Origin: Bdellovibrionales bacterium RIFOXYA1_FULL_36_14
Lineage (GTDB): Bacteria; Bdellovibrionota; Bacteriovoracia; Bacteriovoracales; Bacteriovoracaceae
Reading direction: 5' to 3'
NCBI GenBank assembly: GCA_001769975.1
Contig: MEPW01000038.1
Span: forward strand, 1-36,274
Length of the DNA: 36,274 bases
The position numbers were made by a program, and so were the translations under genes. How positions within the stretch are numbered: the stretch's first letter is position 1; the number at the start of each line of letters is the position of its first letter. Shown one piece after another: positions 15,953-23,817 of this stretch. Below the pieces are notes generated by a model. It did not search any database. It was not told where the DNA came from and saw only the letters and a program-made list of their open reading frames with translations.

Positions 15953-16750
15953 ATGCGCGTTGCGTTTGCACTAATATTCTTATCAATATTGTCTCTAAAA
16001 TTTTTGATTTTTATGTTAATTTTTCCGTATCTGATATCATTAGTTTTAAGCTTGATATCGATGGTCATACTACTGGGAATAATTTTTTATTTTGGTGATA
16101 AATGGATAATAGGGCAACTTAGGGCCCACAACGGGGATATACCACAGTATATTGTTCGTTTAGGAGAAAATTTAAAATATAAAATGCATGTGGGTAATGT
16201 TCATTTTTATATTTCTTCAGAATATTCAAAAAATATTTACTTTTTTCAGACAATGAATAATAAACCGATTTTAGTCATGGGTCGTGATATTTTTAAAGCG
16301 TTAACTCAAGAAGAAATGGAAGCTTTGTTATTTTTATTTTTTCATTTGGTTGATAAAAATCATATTAGAAAGCACACATGGTTTAATCTTCTTTTATTAT
16401 TTTATGTGTGGCCGCTTTTATTATTAAAGCATTGGGGATTTTCTGAAAACACGATGTTGGTTCGTTGTATGTCTTTTTGTTTTTTCCCTTTTAATTTTTT
16501 TCGATTCCTTATAGCTGACAAAAGTCTTAGAAAAGCGCAGAACTTGATGAGTGACGAAATAAAATCCCAATATGGATTTAATACAGATTCCTTAATTTTT
16601 AAAATAAATAAATTGCATAATGCTGATATCAGAGGGAGGTTGGAAAATAGTCTTTTTCTAGATAATTTTGCGTTGGTTCCATGCCAACATTTGGGAGTTT
16701 TAAATCAATTGGTTTTTCAAGATCTCGGTTTTTCCAAACAATATGAATAA
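15953..16750 (+). CDS. HtpX/M48-like membrane protein without HExxH (probable pseudopeptidase)
   Basis: A 265-residue membrane protein. Two hydrophobic helices lie at about 3-46, and a further pair near 143-158 and 170-190, as in HtpX-type M48 peptidases. Between them the sequence follows the M48 pattern: HFYISSEYSKNIYFFQT, then KPILVMGRDIFKALTQEEMEALL. The helix that should hold HExxH instead reads FLFFHLVDKN: His131 is followed by Leu, and Lys135 stands where the second histidine would be. The later E-x-x-A-D region is also altered (NLMSDEIK). It is therefore probably inactive as a zinc protease. It heads a likely operon with the sensor kinase 17 bases downstream. A GGAAG element lies ten bases before the ATG. 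Confidence 0.6.
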   Translation: MRVAFALIFLSILSLKFLIFMLIFPYLISLVLSLISMVILLGIIFYFGDKWIIGQLRAHNGDIPQYIVRLGENLKYKMHVGNVHFYISSEYSKNIYFFQTMNNKPILVMGRDIFKALTQEEMEALLFLFFHLVDKNHIRKHTWFNLLLLFYVWPLLLLKHWGFSENTMLVRCMSFCFFPFNFFRFLIADKSLRKAQNLMSDEIKSQYGFNTDSLIFKINKLHNADIRGRLENSLFLDNFALVPCQHLGVLNQLVFQDLGFSKQYE

Positions 16751-16767
16751 TTCACGGATCATATATT

Positions 16768-18651
16768 ATGGATAAAAAAATTTTGAAAAAAATTGGAGAT
16801 TTTACAAACTATTATCCCCTTTTTTTTACACTAATTTTTGTAGTTATTTTGTTTCAATATAATTTTCATTCAATGGAATCTATCTTTTATGATTTAAGGT
16901 TGAAGTATGATTTTGGAATTAGCTTTAAGGATAATATTATATTAATCGTGTTGGATGAGGAAAGTGATGAATTTCTTGGTGAACAATACCCTTATACTTA
17001 TGCTAGCCACAATAAATTGATAAGAAGGGTGATGCAAGATCAACCTTTAGTTATTAATTATTTGGTTAATCTGCAAGGATCGGTTGCTAAGGGTGATAAA
17101 AATAATCTTATTAATTTTAAAAATAGTATTTTAGAATACCGAGAATCAGGGGGCTCTTTCAGATTTGGTACGGGTCTTGATGAATGGGGTGAAAAGATTC
17201 CCCCAAGGTACTTACAAGATCTGGGTTATTCTTTGGCGATGATCAACGTAGATAATGCAATTTTTTCCAAAGATAATGTTGCACGGAGAGCATTACTAAA
17301 CATCTCTGGAGAACCTTCAATTCATTTTTGGACAGCTAATCGCTTCAGATTGTTTCAAGGAAAAAAAGAGATTGATACTAAATCAGTTTTGGGATCTTAC
17401 TACGTCAGAGAAGCCGATGCTACTTTTGCACTTTTTAGATATGCCACACCTCCTTTAGAGGACAATCTTAAAATAAAAAAGATTCCATTTCACCGGGTAG
17501 TGGTAGGAAATTTTCCGAGGGGTTATTTTACTGATAAAATCGTCTTGGTTGGATCAAGTTATATATCTAAACCAAGTGATGATTACTCACTTTCCCCTTT
17601 CGATAAGGAAAATTTAAGATCATCAAAATTATCCATACATGCCAATATTATACAATGCCTGATTGATAATAAAACAATTACTCAAATACCGATTGAATTT
17701 TCATATGTAGTCTCCATTATCATAGCAGTCATTCTTTCGTTGGTAGTTTTTAAATTTCAACCCATAAAAGGGTTGATGATTACCTTGGGATTAATGTTTG
17801 GGATAATTTTAATTTCCTATTTATTATTTGGATTATTTGGTTATTGGTTTTATATGACACATCCATTACTAACGGTGTTGGTTATTTATTACATATGGGT
17901 TCCCTTTAAAGCAATTGGGGAATATAAGCGGAGATTTGCTATACAAGAGGAGTCAAAACTTATAAAGCAAGTAGATGGTTTAAAGAGAAATTTTATTTCC
18001 CTTATGAGTCACGATCTAAAAACACCAGTGGCTAAAATTGCTGGAATTGCCGATGTAGCACTTCAACAAAACAAAGGAAATTTAAATTTGGAAAAAAATT
18101 TATTTTCAATTATTGAATCTACTAAAGAACTTAACAAATTTATTACTTCCATTTTAGATCTTACCAAAGTGGAATCGCAGAAGCTTAATTTACAACTTAC
18201 CTCCAAGGACATAAATCCAATTATTGAAAGTGTGTTGGAGGGACTTCGATTTGAGGCTAGTCGTAAAAATATTAGTTTTATCGCCCAATTGGAGCCACTT
18301 TACCCCATTAATATTGACGTAACACTTATAAATCGTGTGCTATCAAATATGATTGAAAATGCGATCAAATATTCTGGAGAAAATAGCACGGTAATTGTAA
18401 AGACCTATGATGATGAAAAATGGGTCTATATAGAAGTAAGTGATAACGGAGCTGGAATACCAGCAGAAGATTTACCTTTCGTGTTTGAAAAATTTTATAG
18501 AGTAAAGAATGATGCATCTCACAAGATAAAGGGTACTGGTTTAGGACTCTATCTCGTGAGGTATTTTGTTGAACTTCACGGTGGTCAGATCAGTGTGGAA
18601 TCTTCTCTGAATGAAGGGACGACTTTTCAAATTAAGTTGAAAAACGCATAA
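16768..18651 (+). CDS. CHASE2-domain sensor histidine kinase
   Basis: A 627-residue membrane kinase. One N-terminal helix (about 14-33) leads into an extracytoplasmic CHASE2 domain (about 34-295; FYDLRLKYDFG at the start and a KIVLVGSSY element near its end). Three closely spaced helices follow (about 303-380), the standard CHASE2 topology. The cytosolic part has a HisKA domain with phospho-acceptor His415 in SLMSHDLKTPVAK, and a HATPase domain with an N-box NAIKYSG, G1 DNGAGIP, and G2 GTGLGLYL. All catalytic boxes are intact. The response regulator gene starts 48 bases downstream and is the obvious partner. The signal sensed by CHASE2 is unknown; the neighbouring lipoprotein-maturation genes suggest an envelope signal (inference). 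Confidence 0.93.
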   Translation: MDKKILKKIGDFTNYYPLFFTLIFVVILFQYNFHSMESIFYDLRLKYDFGISFKDNIILIVLDEESDEFLGEQYPYTYASHNKLIRRVMQDQPLVINYLVNLQGSVAKGDKNNLINFKNSILEYRESGGSFRFGTGLDEWGEKIPPRYLQDLGYSLAMINVDNAIFSKDNVARRALLNISGEPSIHFWTANRFRLFQGKKEIDTKSVLGSYYVREADATFALFRYATPPLEDNLKIKKIPFHRVVVGNFPRGYFTDKIVLVGSSYISKPSDDYSLSPFDKENLRSSKLSIHANIIQCLIDNKTITQIPIEFSYVVSIIIAVILSLVVFKFQPIKGLMITLGLMFGIILISYLLFGLFGYWFYMTHPLLTVLVIYYIWVPFKAIGEYKRRFAIQEESKLIKQVDGLKRNFISLMSHDLKTPVAKIAGIADVALQQNKGNLNLEKNLFSIIESTKELNKFITSILDLTKVESQKLNLQLTSKDINPIIESVLEGLRFEASRKNISFIAQLEPLYPINIDVTLINRVLSNMIENAIKYSGENSTVIVKTYDDEKWVYIEVSDNGAGIPAEDLPFVFEKFYRVKNDASHKIKGTGLGLYLVRYFVELHGGQISVESSLNEGTTFQIKLKNA

Positions 18652-18698
18652 AATAGTGTAAAAGATTAATTAGGAATATGCCGATTTAGGAGGCAAAT

Positions 18699-20195
18699 AT
18701 GCATAAGGTGTTAGTTGTTGATGATGATAAAGTACTTCAAGAATCAGTGAAGCAAGCTTTAGAATATCATCATTTTTTTGTTAATACAGCCAATAATGGA
18801 AAAGAGGCTTTAAATGCGATTTATCGAGAAAAATATGATTTAGTAGTTATGGATGTTAACATGCCAGAGATGGATGGTCTCGAAGCATTGGTTGAGATAA
18901 AAAAATATGATACCTCGATTATTGTTTTAATTTTGACAGCCTATTCAAACGTAGGTGATGCGGTTAAAGCAGTTAAAGAGGGAGCGTTTAATTATTTAGA
19001 AAAGCCCATTAGCTCCGATAACCTGGTAGCTTTGATTAAAAGAGCTTTGAAAGCTAGGTCACTGGTTGAGACTTCTGCGTTTTCTGCGCCTACACTATCA
19101 CTTGGTGGTGGTCCCTCTGACAAGTTTGTTGGAGAATCTGATGTCATGCAAAAGGTATTTAACGTGATTTCCAAGTTGGCTCAGGTTCAAACCCCTGTTT
19201 TGATCCGAGGGGAATCGGGAACTGGTAAAGAACTGGTTGCCAAGGCCATTCACTACAATGGACCGAGAAAAGATAATAAATTTGTAACTATTAATCTTGC
19301 TGCTGTACCTGAAAATTTGATTGAGTCAGAATTATTTGGTCATGAAAAAGGGGCCTTTACCGGAGCAAGCGAAAGAAAGATTGGTAAATTTCAATTTGCG
19401 GATGGTGGTACATTATTTTTAGACGAAATTGGTGATGTATCTCCTGCTATGCAAGTAAAATTGCTTAGAGTTTTGCAAGAACAAATTTTTAATCCAGTCG
19501 GTAGTAATAGGACCATTAAAGTTGATGTGAGAGTTATAGCAGCTTCTCATAAAAATTTTGAAGGCATGATTAAAGAAGGTACTTTCCGAGAAGATTTGTT
19601 TTATAGATTAAACGTACTTCCGGTTTATTTACCACCTCTTCGAGAACGTGTTTCTGATATCCCATTTCTAGTGGATCATTATGTTAAATATTTTAACAAT
19701 ATTCATAATCTAGAAATTAAAGGGGTGGGTCCACAAGCAGAACAACTGCTTAAGAATTATAATTGGCCTGGAAACATCCGAGAACTTAGAAATGTAATTG
19801 AACATGCTTTTATTATAGAATCCGGAGATTACATTCAAGCATCCGCACTTCCAGAGAGTGTCCGCAAAAATGCTAAAATTGAAAAAAGCTATTCCAACGA
19901 TGAAACCAGTCAAATTGATTTTAGGGGAATTCAAGATTCAGTATTGGATAATCAGCTTAGCCAAAATGATGTAAATGGTTATAAATTTTCTTTTATTAAT
20001 AAAAAAGAAAATGGAGAAATTAATTTAGACTTTCAAATCGCCAAAGATCTTTTTGAAAAGGAATTTATTATTTATGCCTTGTCTTTAAATAAAGGCAAAA
20101 TTAATCAAACTGCATTAAAAGCTAATATACCTAAAAAAACATTACTTAGAAAAATTGAAAAATATGGCCTAGATCCGAAGGAGTACTACGCATGA
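18699..20195 (+). CDS. NtrC-family sigma-54-dependent response regulator
   Basis: A 498-residue activator with three domains: a receiver (1-120; acidic DDD at 8-10, phospho-Asp52 in MDVNMPEMDG, Thr80, Lys102), an AAA+ domain (about 143-375) with Walker A GESGTGKE (171-178), the sigma-54-contacting GAFTGA loop (218-223) and Walker B LFLDEIGD (239-246), and a C-terminal Fis-type helix-turn-helix at about 455-495 (KGKINQTALKANIPKKTLL). An unusual 65-residue linker of low-complexity character lies between the AAA+ domain and the HTH. A GGAGG site precedes the ATG. It should be phosphorylated by the CHASE2 kinase upstream and activate sigma-54 promoters, of which one is predicted in this window. 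The stop overlaps lspA by four bases. Confidence 0.95.
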   Translation: MHKVLVVDDDKVLQESVKQALEYHHFFVNTANNGKEALNAIYREKYDLVVMDVNMPEMDGLEALVEIKKYDTSIIVLILTAYSNVGDAVKAVKEGAFNYLEKPISSDNLVALIKRALKARSLVETSAFSAPTLSLGGGPSDKFVGESDVMQKVFNVISKLAQVQTPVLIRGESGTGKELVAKAIHYNGPRKDNKFVTINLAAVPENLIESELFGHEKGAFTGASERKIGKFQFADGGTLFLDEIGDVSPAMQVKLLRVLQEQIFNPVGSNRTIKVDVRVIAASHKNFEGMIKEGTFREDLFYRLNVLPVYLPPLRERVSDIPFLVDHYVKYFNNIHNLEIKGVGPQAEQLLKNYNWPGNIRELRNVIEHAFIIESGDYIQASALPESVRKNAKIEKSYSNDETSQIDFRGIQDSVLDNQLSQNDVNGYKFSFINKKENGEINLDFQIAKDLFEKEFIIYALSLNKGKINQTALKANIPKKTLLRKIEKYGLDPKEYYA

Positions 20196-20698
20196 GTTTG
20201 TATTTCCTAAAAAGACTCTCATTTTTTATTTCCCTTATATTTGTCATCGTATTGGTGGATCAAGTAACTAAAAGCTGGGTAGTTTCAAATTTTTATGTAA
20301 ATGAATCAAAACCAATTATTGATGGTTTTTTTAGTTTTACCTACGTTAGAAATCCAGGAGCAGCATTTGGTTTTTTGGCTAACGTTAGTGATGTAATTAG
20401 AAAGCCGCTGATTTTTGTGGTACCAGTATTGGCTTGTTTTTTATTGATTTTTTTCCTTAAACAAGTTTGGAAAAAAAATTTAATTTTGGAAATAGCATAT
20501 AGTATGATTTTTGCAGGAGCGGTGGGTAATCTTATTGATAGATTCACCTTGAATTATGTAATAGATTTTTTAGACTTTTATTACGGACTATATCATTTTC
20601 CTGCTTTTAACGTTGCGGATGCTTCAATTTCTGTCGCGGCTGGATTATTAGTTTTAGATTTCATAATTGCATCAATAAAAAAAAGACAGAAACAATAA
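20192..20698 (+). CDS. lspA: lipoprotein signal peptidase (signal peptidase II)
   Basis: A 168-residue inner-membrane aspartic protease that cuts the signal peptide from diacylglyceryl-prolipoproteins. Four hydrophobic helices are visible. The catalytic aspartates are Asp116 in GNLIDR and Asp143 in FNVADAS; NPGAAFG is also conserved. The ATG overlaps the response regulator stop (ATGA), so its translation is probably coupled to the two-component system. The next gene, lgt, acts one step earlier in the same pathway. Confidence 0.96.
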   Translation: MSLYFLKRLSFFISLIFVIVLVDQVTKSWVVSNFYVNESKPIIDGFFSFTYVRNPGAAFGFLANVSDVIRKPLIFVVPVLACFLLIFFLKQVWKKNLILEIAYSMIFAGAVGNLIDRFTLNYVIDFLDFYYGLYHFPAFNVADASISVAAGLLVLDFIIASIKKRQKQ

Positions 20699-20732
20699 TC
20701 AGATATGAATTTTAGTGGCGTAGGATTGTAAA

Positions 20733-21482
20733 GTGTATCCATTAATTATCTCTTTTGGCGAGTTGAGAGTTTATACTTATCCTTTGTTTATAGGATTTGC
20801 TTGGGGTTTTGCTTTTCAATTTGCTCAATATTTGATCAATAAATTGAATATTACTTTTGATCATTTCAAAATTTTTACAATTGGTTTGTTCGCTATTTCC
20901 TGGGTGGGTGCTAAAATCTTTTTTTTAATTTTTTCTTTAACAGAAAATTTTCGTCAACATTTAGTTTCCAGTTATTTTTGGTTAGGTGGTGGTTTTGTCT
21001 TTTATGGTGGCCTAATAACCGGTGTGTTGTTTGTAATATTGTATCGCTGGTTAGTGGATAAGACGTTGACGAGAGAAAAGTTAATAGTTCTTCTACCAGC
21101 GCTCGCATTTGGACACGCCATTGGACGGATTGGCTGTTTACTTGCAGGATGTTGTTATGGCAAAGAAACGTCCTCTTTTTTGAGCATTCATGTGCATGAT
21201 GCTTTTAGGCATCCAGTTCAGCTATATGAAGCAATTTTGCTAATGATTTTAGGTGTGGTTATTACAAAATTAATCTTTAAAAAAATTAATTCTGATTTAA
21301 TTATAGCGCTATATTTTATTTATTATTCTGTGATTAGATTTTTATTGGAGTTTTTTCGTGGAGATCAGGTAAGAGGCATTTTTTTTGATTTGTTATCAAC
21401 CTCTCAAATAGTTTCTATATTTATTTTAGCCTCAGCAATTATATATTTAATCTTGCATACTAGACGGAGAAGGTGGTTATGA
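20733..21482 (+). CDS. lgt: prolipoprotein diacylglyceryl transferase
   Basis: A 249-residue multi-helix inner-membrane enzyme that moves diacylglycerol from phosphatidylglycerol onto the lipobox cysteine. The Lgt signature appears as HAIGRIGCLLAGCCYGKET (Arg132 equals the essential arginine of the GRxGN motif), in the form used by many non-enterobacterial Lgt proteins, and HPVQLYEA follows as expected. The start codon is GTG at 20733 with an AGGAT element upstream. Placed directly after lspA, so both lipoprotein-maturation steps sit in one operon; at least six predicted lipoproteins in this window would be its substrates. Confidence 0.95.
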   Translation: MYPLIISFGELRVYTYPLFIGFAWGFAFQFAQYLINKLNITFDHFKIFTIGLFAISWVGAKIFFLIFSLTENFRQHLVSSYFWLGGGFVFYGGLITGVLFVILYRWLVDKTLTREKLIVLLPALAFGHAIGRIGCLLAGCCYGKETSSFLSIHVHDAFRHPVQLYEAILLMILGVVITKLIFKKINSDLIIALYFIYYSVIRFLLEFFRGDQVRGIFFDLLSTSQIVSIFILASAIIYLILHTRRRRWL

Positions 21483-22039
21483 AGATTTATACAAAAATGG
21501 GTGATGAGGGGAAAACTTCACTTGTAAATAGCTCAAACATTGAAAAATCGGATGTTAGGTTGGATGTGTACGGAACCTCGGATGAACTTAATTCCTGTAT
21601 TGGAATTGCGATAGCAAAACTTAAAAAAATAAATTTTGAAAATAAAATATTGGAAAGTTTGTTTGATATTCAAGCAAGAATGTTTGATTTTGGTTCGCTA
21701 CTAGCTTGTGATAAAAAAGATTGGAGCAAATACAATCTACAATTAATTGATAGTGGGAATATAAAAAAAATAGAATTAGAAATTGATGAAATGGAGAGCA
21801 AAAATTCTAAAATCAATTTTTTTATTTTACCTGGCGGGAGCGAAGAGGCGGCATATTTACAATTGGCAAGAACTGTATGCCGAAGGCTCGAAAGAAATCT
21901 AGTGTATTTTTATAATTTAAAAGAAGATGAAAAATGTTCTGAACTACTTATCTATATAAACAGATTATCTGATTATTTATTTGTACTTGCTAGATATGTA
22001 AATATGTCTTTGGGAATATCTGAAAAGGCCTGGCATTAG
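21479..22039 (+). CDS. PduO-type ATP:cob(I)alamin adenosyltransferase
   Basis: A 186-residue enzyme that makes adenosylcobalamin. It has the family's YTKMGDEGKTSL N-terminal ATP-binding motif, the VYGTSDELNSCIG motif, and the FILPGG...ARTVCRRLER signature with the conserved arginines. The ATG at 21479 is preferred to GTG at 21473, because GGAGAAGGTGG lies directly upstream and the ATGA overlap with lgt suggests coupled translation. No B12 biosynthesis or B12-dependent enzyme gene is seen in the window, so its link to the neighbouring lipoprotein genes is not obvious. Gene symbols differ between species, so none is given. Confidence 0.92.
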   Translation: MKIYTKMGDEGKTSLVNSSNIEKSDVRLDVYGTSDELNSCIGIAIAKLKKINFENKILESLFDIQARMFDFGSLLACDKKDWSKYNLQLIDSGNIKKIELEIDEMESKNSKINFFILPGGSEEAAYLQLARTVCRRLERNLVYFYNLKEDEKCSELLIYINRLSDYLFVLARYVNMSLGISEKAWH

Positions 22040-22491
22040 TTTTCATCGTCATCTGGAAGACGGATGGTTACGGGCTCAATTTTGGAATTTTTTTTGGCTT
22101 TTTCAATTTTTTCTTTATTCATCCGGGGAAAGCTAATCTCCGCAATCTGGGTTTTAATTTGAGTGTTTTTATTGGTGTGAATAAAAGTTTGTTCTGGAGT
22201 CATATCTTTCGATATAAGTTGCAATGAAGTTTTACCAATATTAATAATATCCCCAATATACAACTTGGTTTCTTGTGTGTTTTTTCCATTTACAAGCATG
22301 CCATTTGTAGACTCTAAGTCTTTGATTACTAAATGATTGTCGACAATAGTTATCAAACAATGACAATTGGATATAAGGGGATCTTTCAGTTTAATCTGGC
22401 AAGTGGATGATCTTCCAATAAATATTTTATCAGCATCTAATTTAACATTTGCCGATTTTCCGTTGTAACTGACTTTTAAGTAAAAAGGCAT
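22036..22491 (-). CDS. FHA-domain protein
   Basis: A 151-residue protein with an N-terminal forkhead-associated domain (about 20-92) that binds phosphothreonine: IGRSSTCQIKL, then LISNCHCLI (the S-x-x-H position), then DLESTNGMLVNG, all typical. The C-terminal 55 residues are basic and Thr/Gln/Lys-rich and probably disordered, ending DDDEN. Such small FHA proteins relay Ser/Thr kinase signals or assemble secretion systems; no kinase gene is near. An AAGGA ribosome-binding site lies upstream. The stop overlaps the adenosyltransferase stop by four bases, making the two genes convergent. Confidence 0.9.
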   Translation of the reverse strand: MPFYLKVSYNGKSANVKLDADKIFIGRSSTCQIKLKDPLISNCHCLITIVDNHLVIKDLESTNGMLVNGKNTQETKLYIGDIINIGKTSLQLISKDMTPEQTFIHTNKNTQIKTQIAEISFPRMNKEKIEKAKKNSKIEPVTIRLPDDDEN

Positions 22492-22840
22492 CGCTTTTCC
22501 TTTTTAATAACGCTGCTTGGTAAGAAATATAGTACGATTAATATTAATATTGTTCAATAATTCATTCAATCTTTTTCAAGATATTTTTCCGCTGGCGTGA
22601 GTCCATGAGGAAGTAATATCTATTTAGTTTAGCAGGACAAGTTAAAATTATTCAAATAAATTTAAGCTGTTGAATAGGATGAATTTTATCGCATTTTGAT
22701 CAATATATTATATTTAAATTCGTTTCAGCTCTAATCCGTTATTTAATTGCTATAGAGATTAATTGCCATAAAAAGTTGATTTTTTCGAAAAAAAGCAAAA
22801 TATTAAAGGGAGGTTTATATTTGTTTAGTTTAAAAACTAA
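22492..22840. other. intergenic region, 349 bases, AT-rich
   Basis: This gap between the start of the FHA gene and tRNA-Asn has no convincing open frame on either strand. It contains a 14-base palindrome of T and A runs around a central CG (about 22780-22793) and the stem-loop abutting the tRNA 3' end described separately. The FHA gene's promoter must lie here but no clear -10/-35 pair stands out. Confidence 0.4.
22825..22840 (-). terminator. stem-loop directly after tRNA-Asn (weak terminator candidate)
   Basis: TTAGTTT and AAACTAA form a seven-pair stem around two bases, directly after the tRNA 3' end on the minus strand. No T-run follows immediately, so it could be a processing or termination structure rather than a classical rho-independent terminator. 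Confidence 0.35.
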
Positions 22841-22915
22841 TGGCTGGGGTGGAGGGATTTGAACCCACGACCAACGGATTAACAGTCCGCTGCGCTACCG
22901 CTGCGCCACACCCCA
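22841..22915 (-). tRNA. tRNA-Asn (anticodon GTT)
   Basis: A 75-base cloverleaf on the minus strand: acceptor stem TGGGGTG with CACCCCA, the CGGACTGTTAATCCG anticodon arm giving GTT, a TTCAAAT T-loop and an encoded CCA. One T-stem pair is a T/T mismatch. The tRNA is flanked by a promoter-like pair on its 5' side (22937-22965) and a stem-loop on its 3' side. Confidence 0.95.
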
Positions 22916-22936
22916 ACGAAAATTTAGACGTATTTA

Positions 22937-22965
22937 TTTATAAGTATTTACAATATCTTTGTCTA
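22937..22965 (-). promoter_or_regulatory. sigma-70-type promoter for tRNA-Asn
   Basis: On the minus strand: TAGACA (five of six to the -35 consensus; plus-strand 22960-22965), a 17-base spacer and TATAAA (five of six to the -10; 22937-22942). The predicted start is near 22930, about 15 bases before the mature tRNA. Consensus match only. Confidence 0.55.
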
Positions 22966-23112
22966 CAAAAAAAAGAAAGAGGTATTATGTAAGATTTTTG
23001 CTAGAACGCAACCCATTGAATTCACATCGAATGTTTATAAAAACTAAATTGATATGCTAAAGAAAGTCAAAAAAAATCCGATCAAATAAGTGGGTTATTT
23101 TAGGATGTAAAT

Positions 23113-23814
23113 ATGAGTTCAGAGGCATTAAAGATTGATGATGAGTTAACACCTTCGGATGAGTTGGTGGAGAACTCAGTTGATGAATTGCAACCAACGC
23201 AAGATGGAAGTAATTCAAATGCAAATGATTCTATTTTAAAAAGCTATTTAAGATTGCTTACTTGGGAAGAATTGGTAGAAATCGCATCAGTTTTTGATTC
23301 AACGTCCATGATTCCGTTAACAGATTTTCTCACTAAGGAAGTATTGATAAATAAATCCGCCAATATTCAAGAAGCTTCAAATTCAAGTAATAATAAAAGT
23401 GCCCAAATTATTCCGTTTATCAAAGATGGTATTTCAAAAAGTAATGATGAGAGTAATGAACAGAAAACAAGTGATGATTATGAGTTCGACAAATACGATC
23501 AGGAGATAATTGAAGCCAAAGAAAAAAATGTAATTGAAGTGAATAAGAATGGAAGTTTTTCTATTTATGATCGTGAAGAGGAGTTACACCGAAAGAAGCA
23601 TGAATTAAAAAAAATTAATATTGGAGAATTTATTTTAAAGCAAAAAAATAAACTTAAACAGTGCCAGAAAAAATTAAAGAAAAAAGAGATATATTTGCTT
23701 TATAAAAATAATTCTTCGGTGGATATTCGAGCAAATAAAAACGAGGATGAAAAACAAAAAGGAATAAACGTTTCCTCCAATTGCGGGTTACTAATAAATA
23801 AAAGACAAAAATAA
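23113..23814 (+). CDS. hypothetical charged protein, no recognised family
   Basis: A 233-residue soluble protein without signal peptide or membrane helix. It starts with an acidic Ser/Asp/Glu-rich segment (1-40), has a short helical core SYLRLLTWEELVEIASVF near 44-62, a Ser/Asn-rich linker (80-125), then a charged stretch of about 60 residues rich in Glu and Lys that looks coiled-coil (about 125-190), and a basic tail. Most of it is probably disordered. An AGGATG element lies a few bases before the ATG at 23113. Its 3' end lies two bases from the stop of the convergent aldehyde dehydrogenase gene. I do not recognise the family, and its function is unknown. It is probably a real gene because its length, start signal and tight fit with the neighbour are consistent. 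Confidence 0.55.
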   Translation: MSSEALKIDDELTPSDELVENSVDELQPTQDGSNSNANDSILKSYLRLLTWEELVEIASVFDSTSMIPLTDFLTKEVLINKSANIQEASNSSNNKSAQIIPFIKDGISKSNDESNEQKTSDDYEFDKYDQEIIEAKEKNVIEVNKNGSFSIYDREEELHRKKHELKKINIGEFILKQKNKLKQCQKKLKKKEIYLLYKNNSSVDIRANKNEDEKQKGINVSSNCGLLINKRQK

Positions 23815-23817
23815 AAA

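Noticed and set aside
22822-22863. Short frame of 14 codons from a TTG after a strong GGGAGG-like site
   Set aside because: It runs into tRNA-Asn on the opposite strand and ends there; the purine run is probably chance or part of the tRNA flank.
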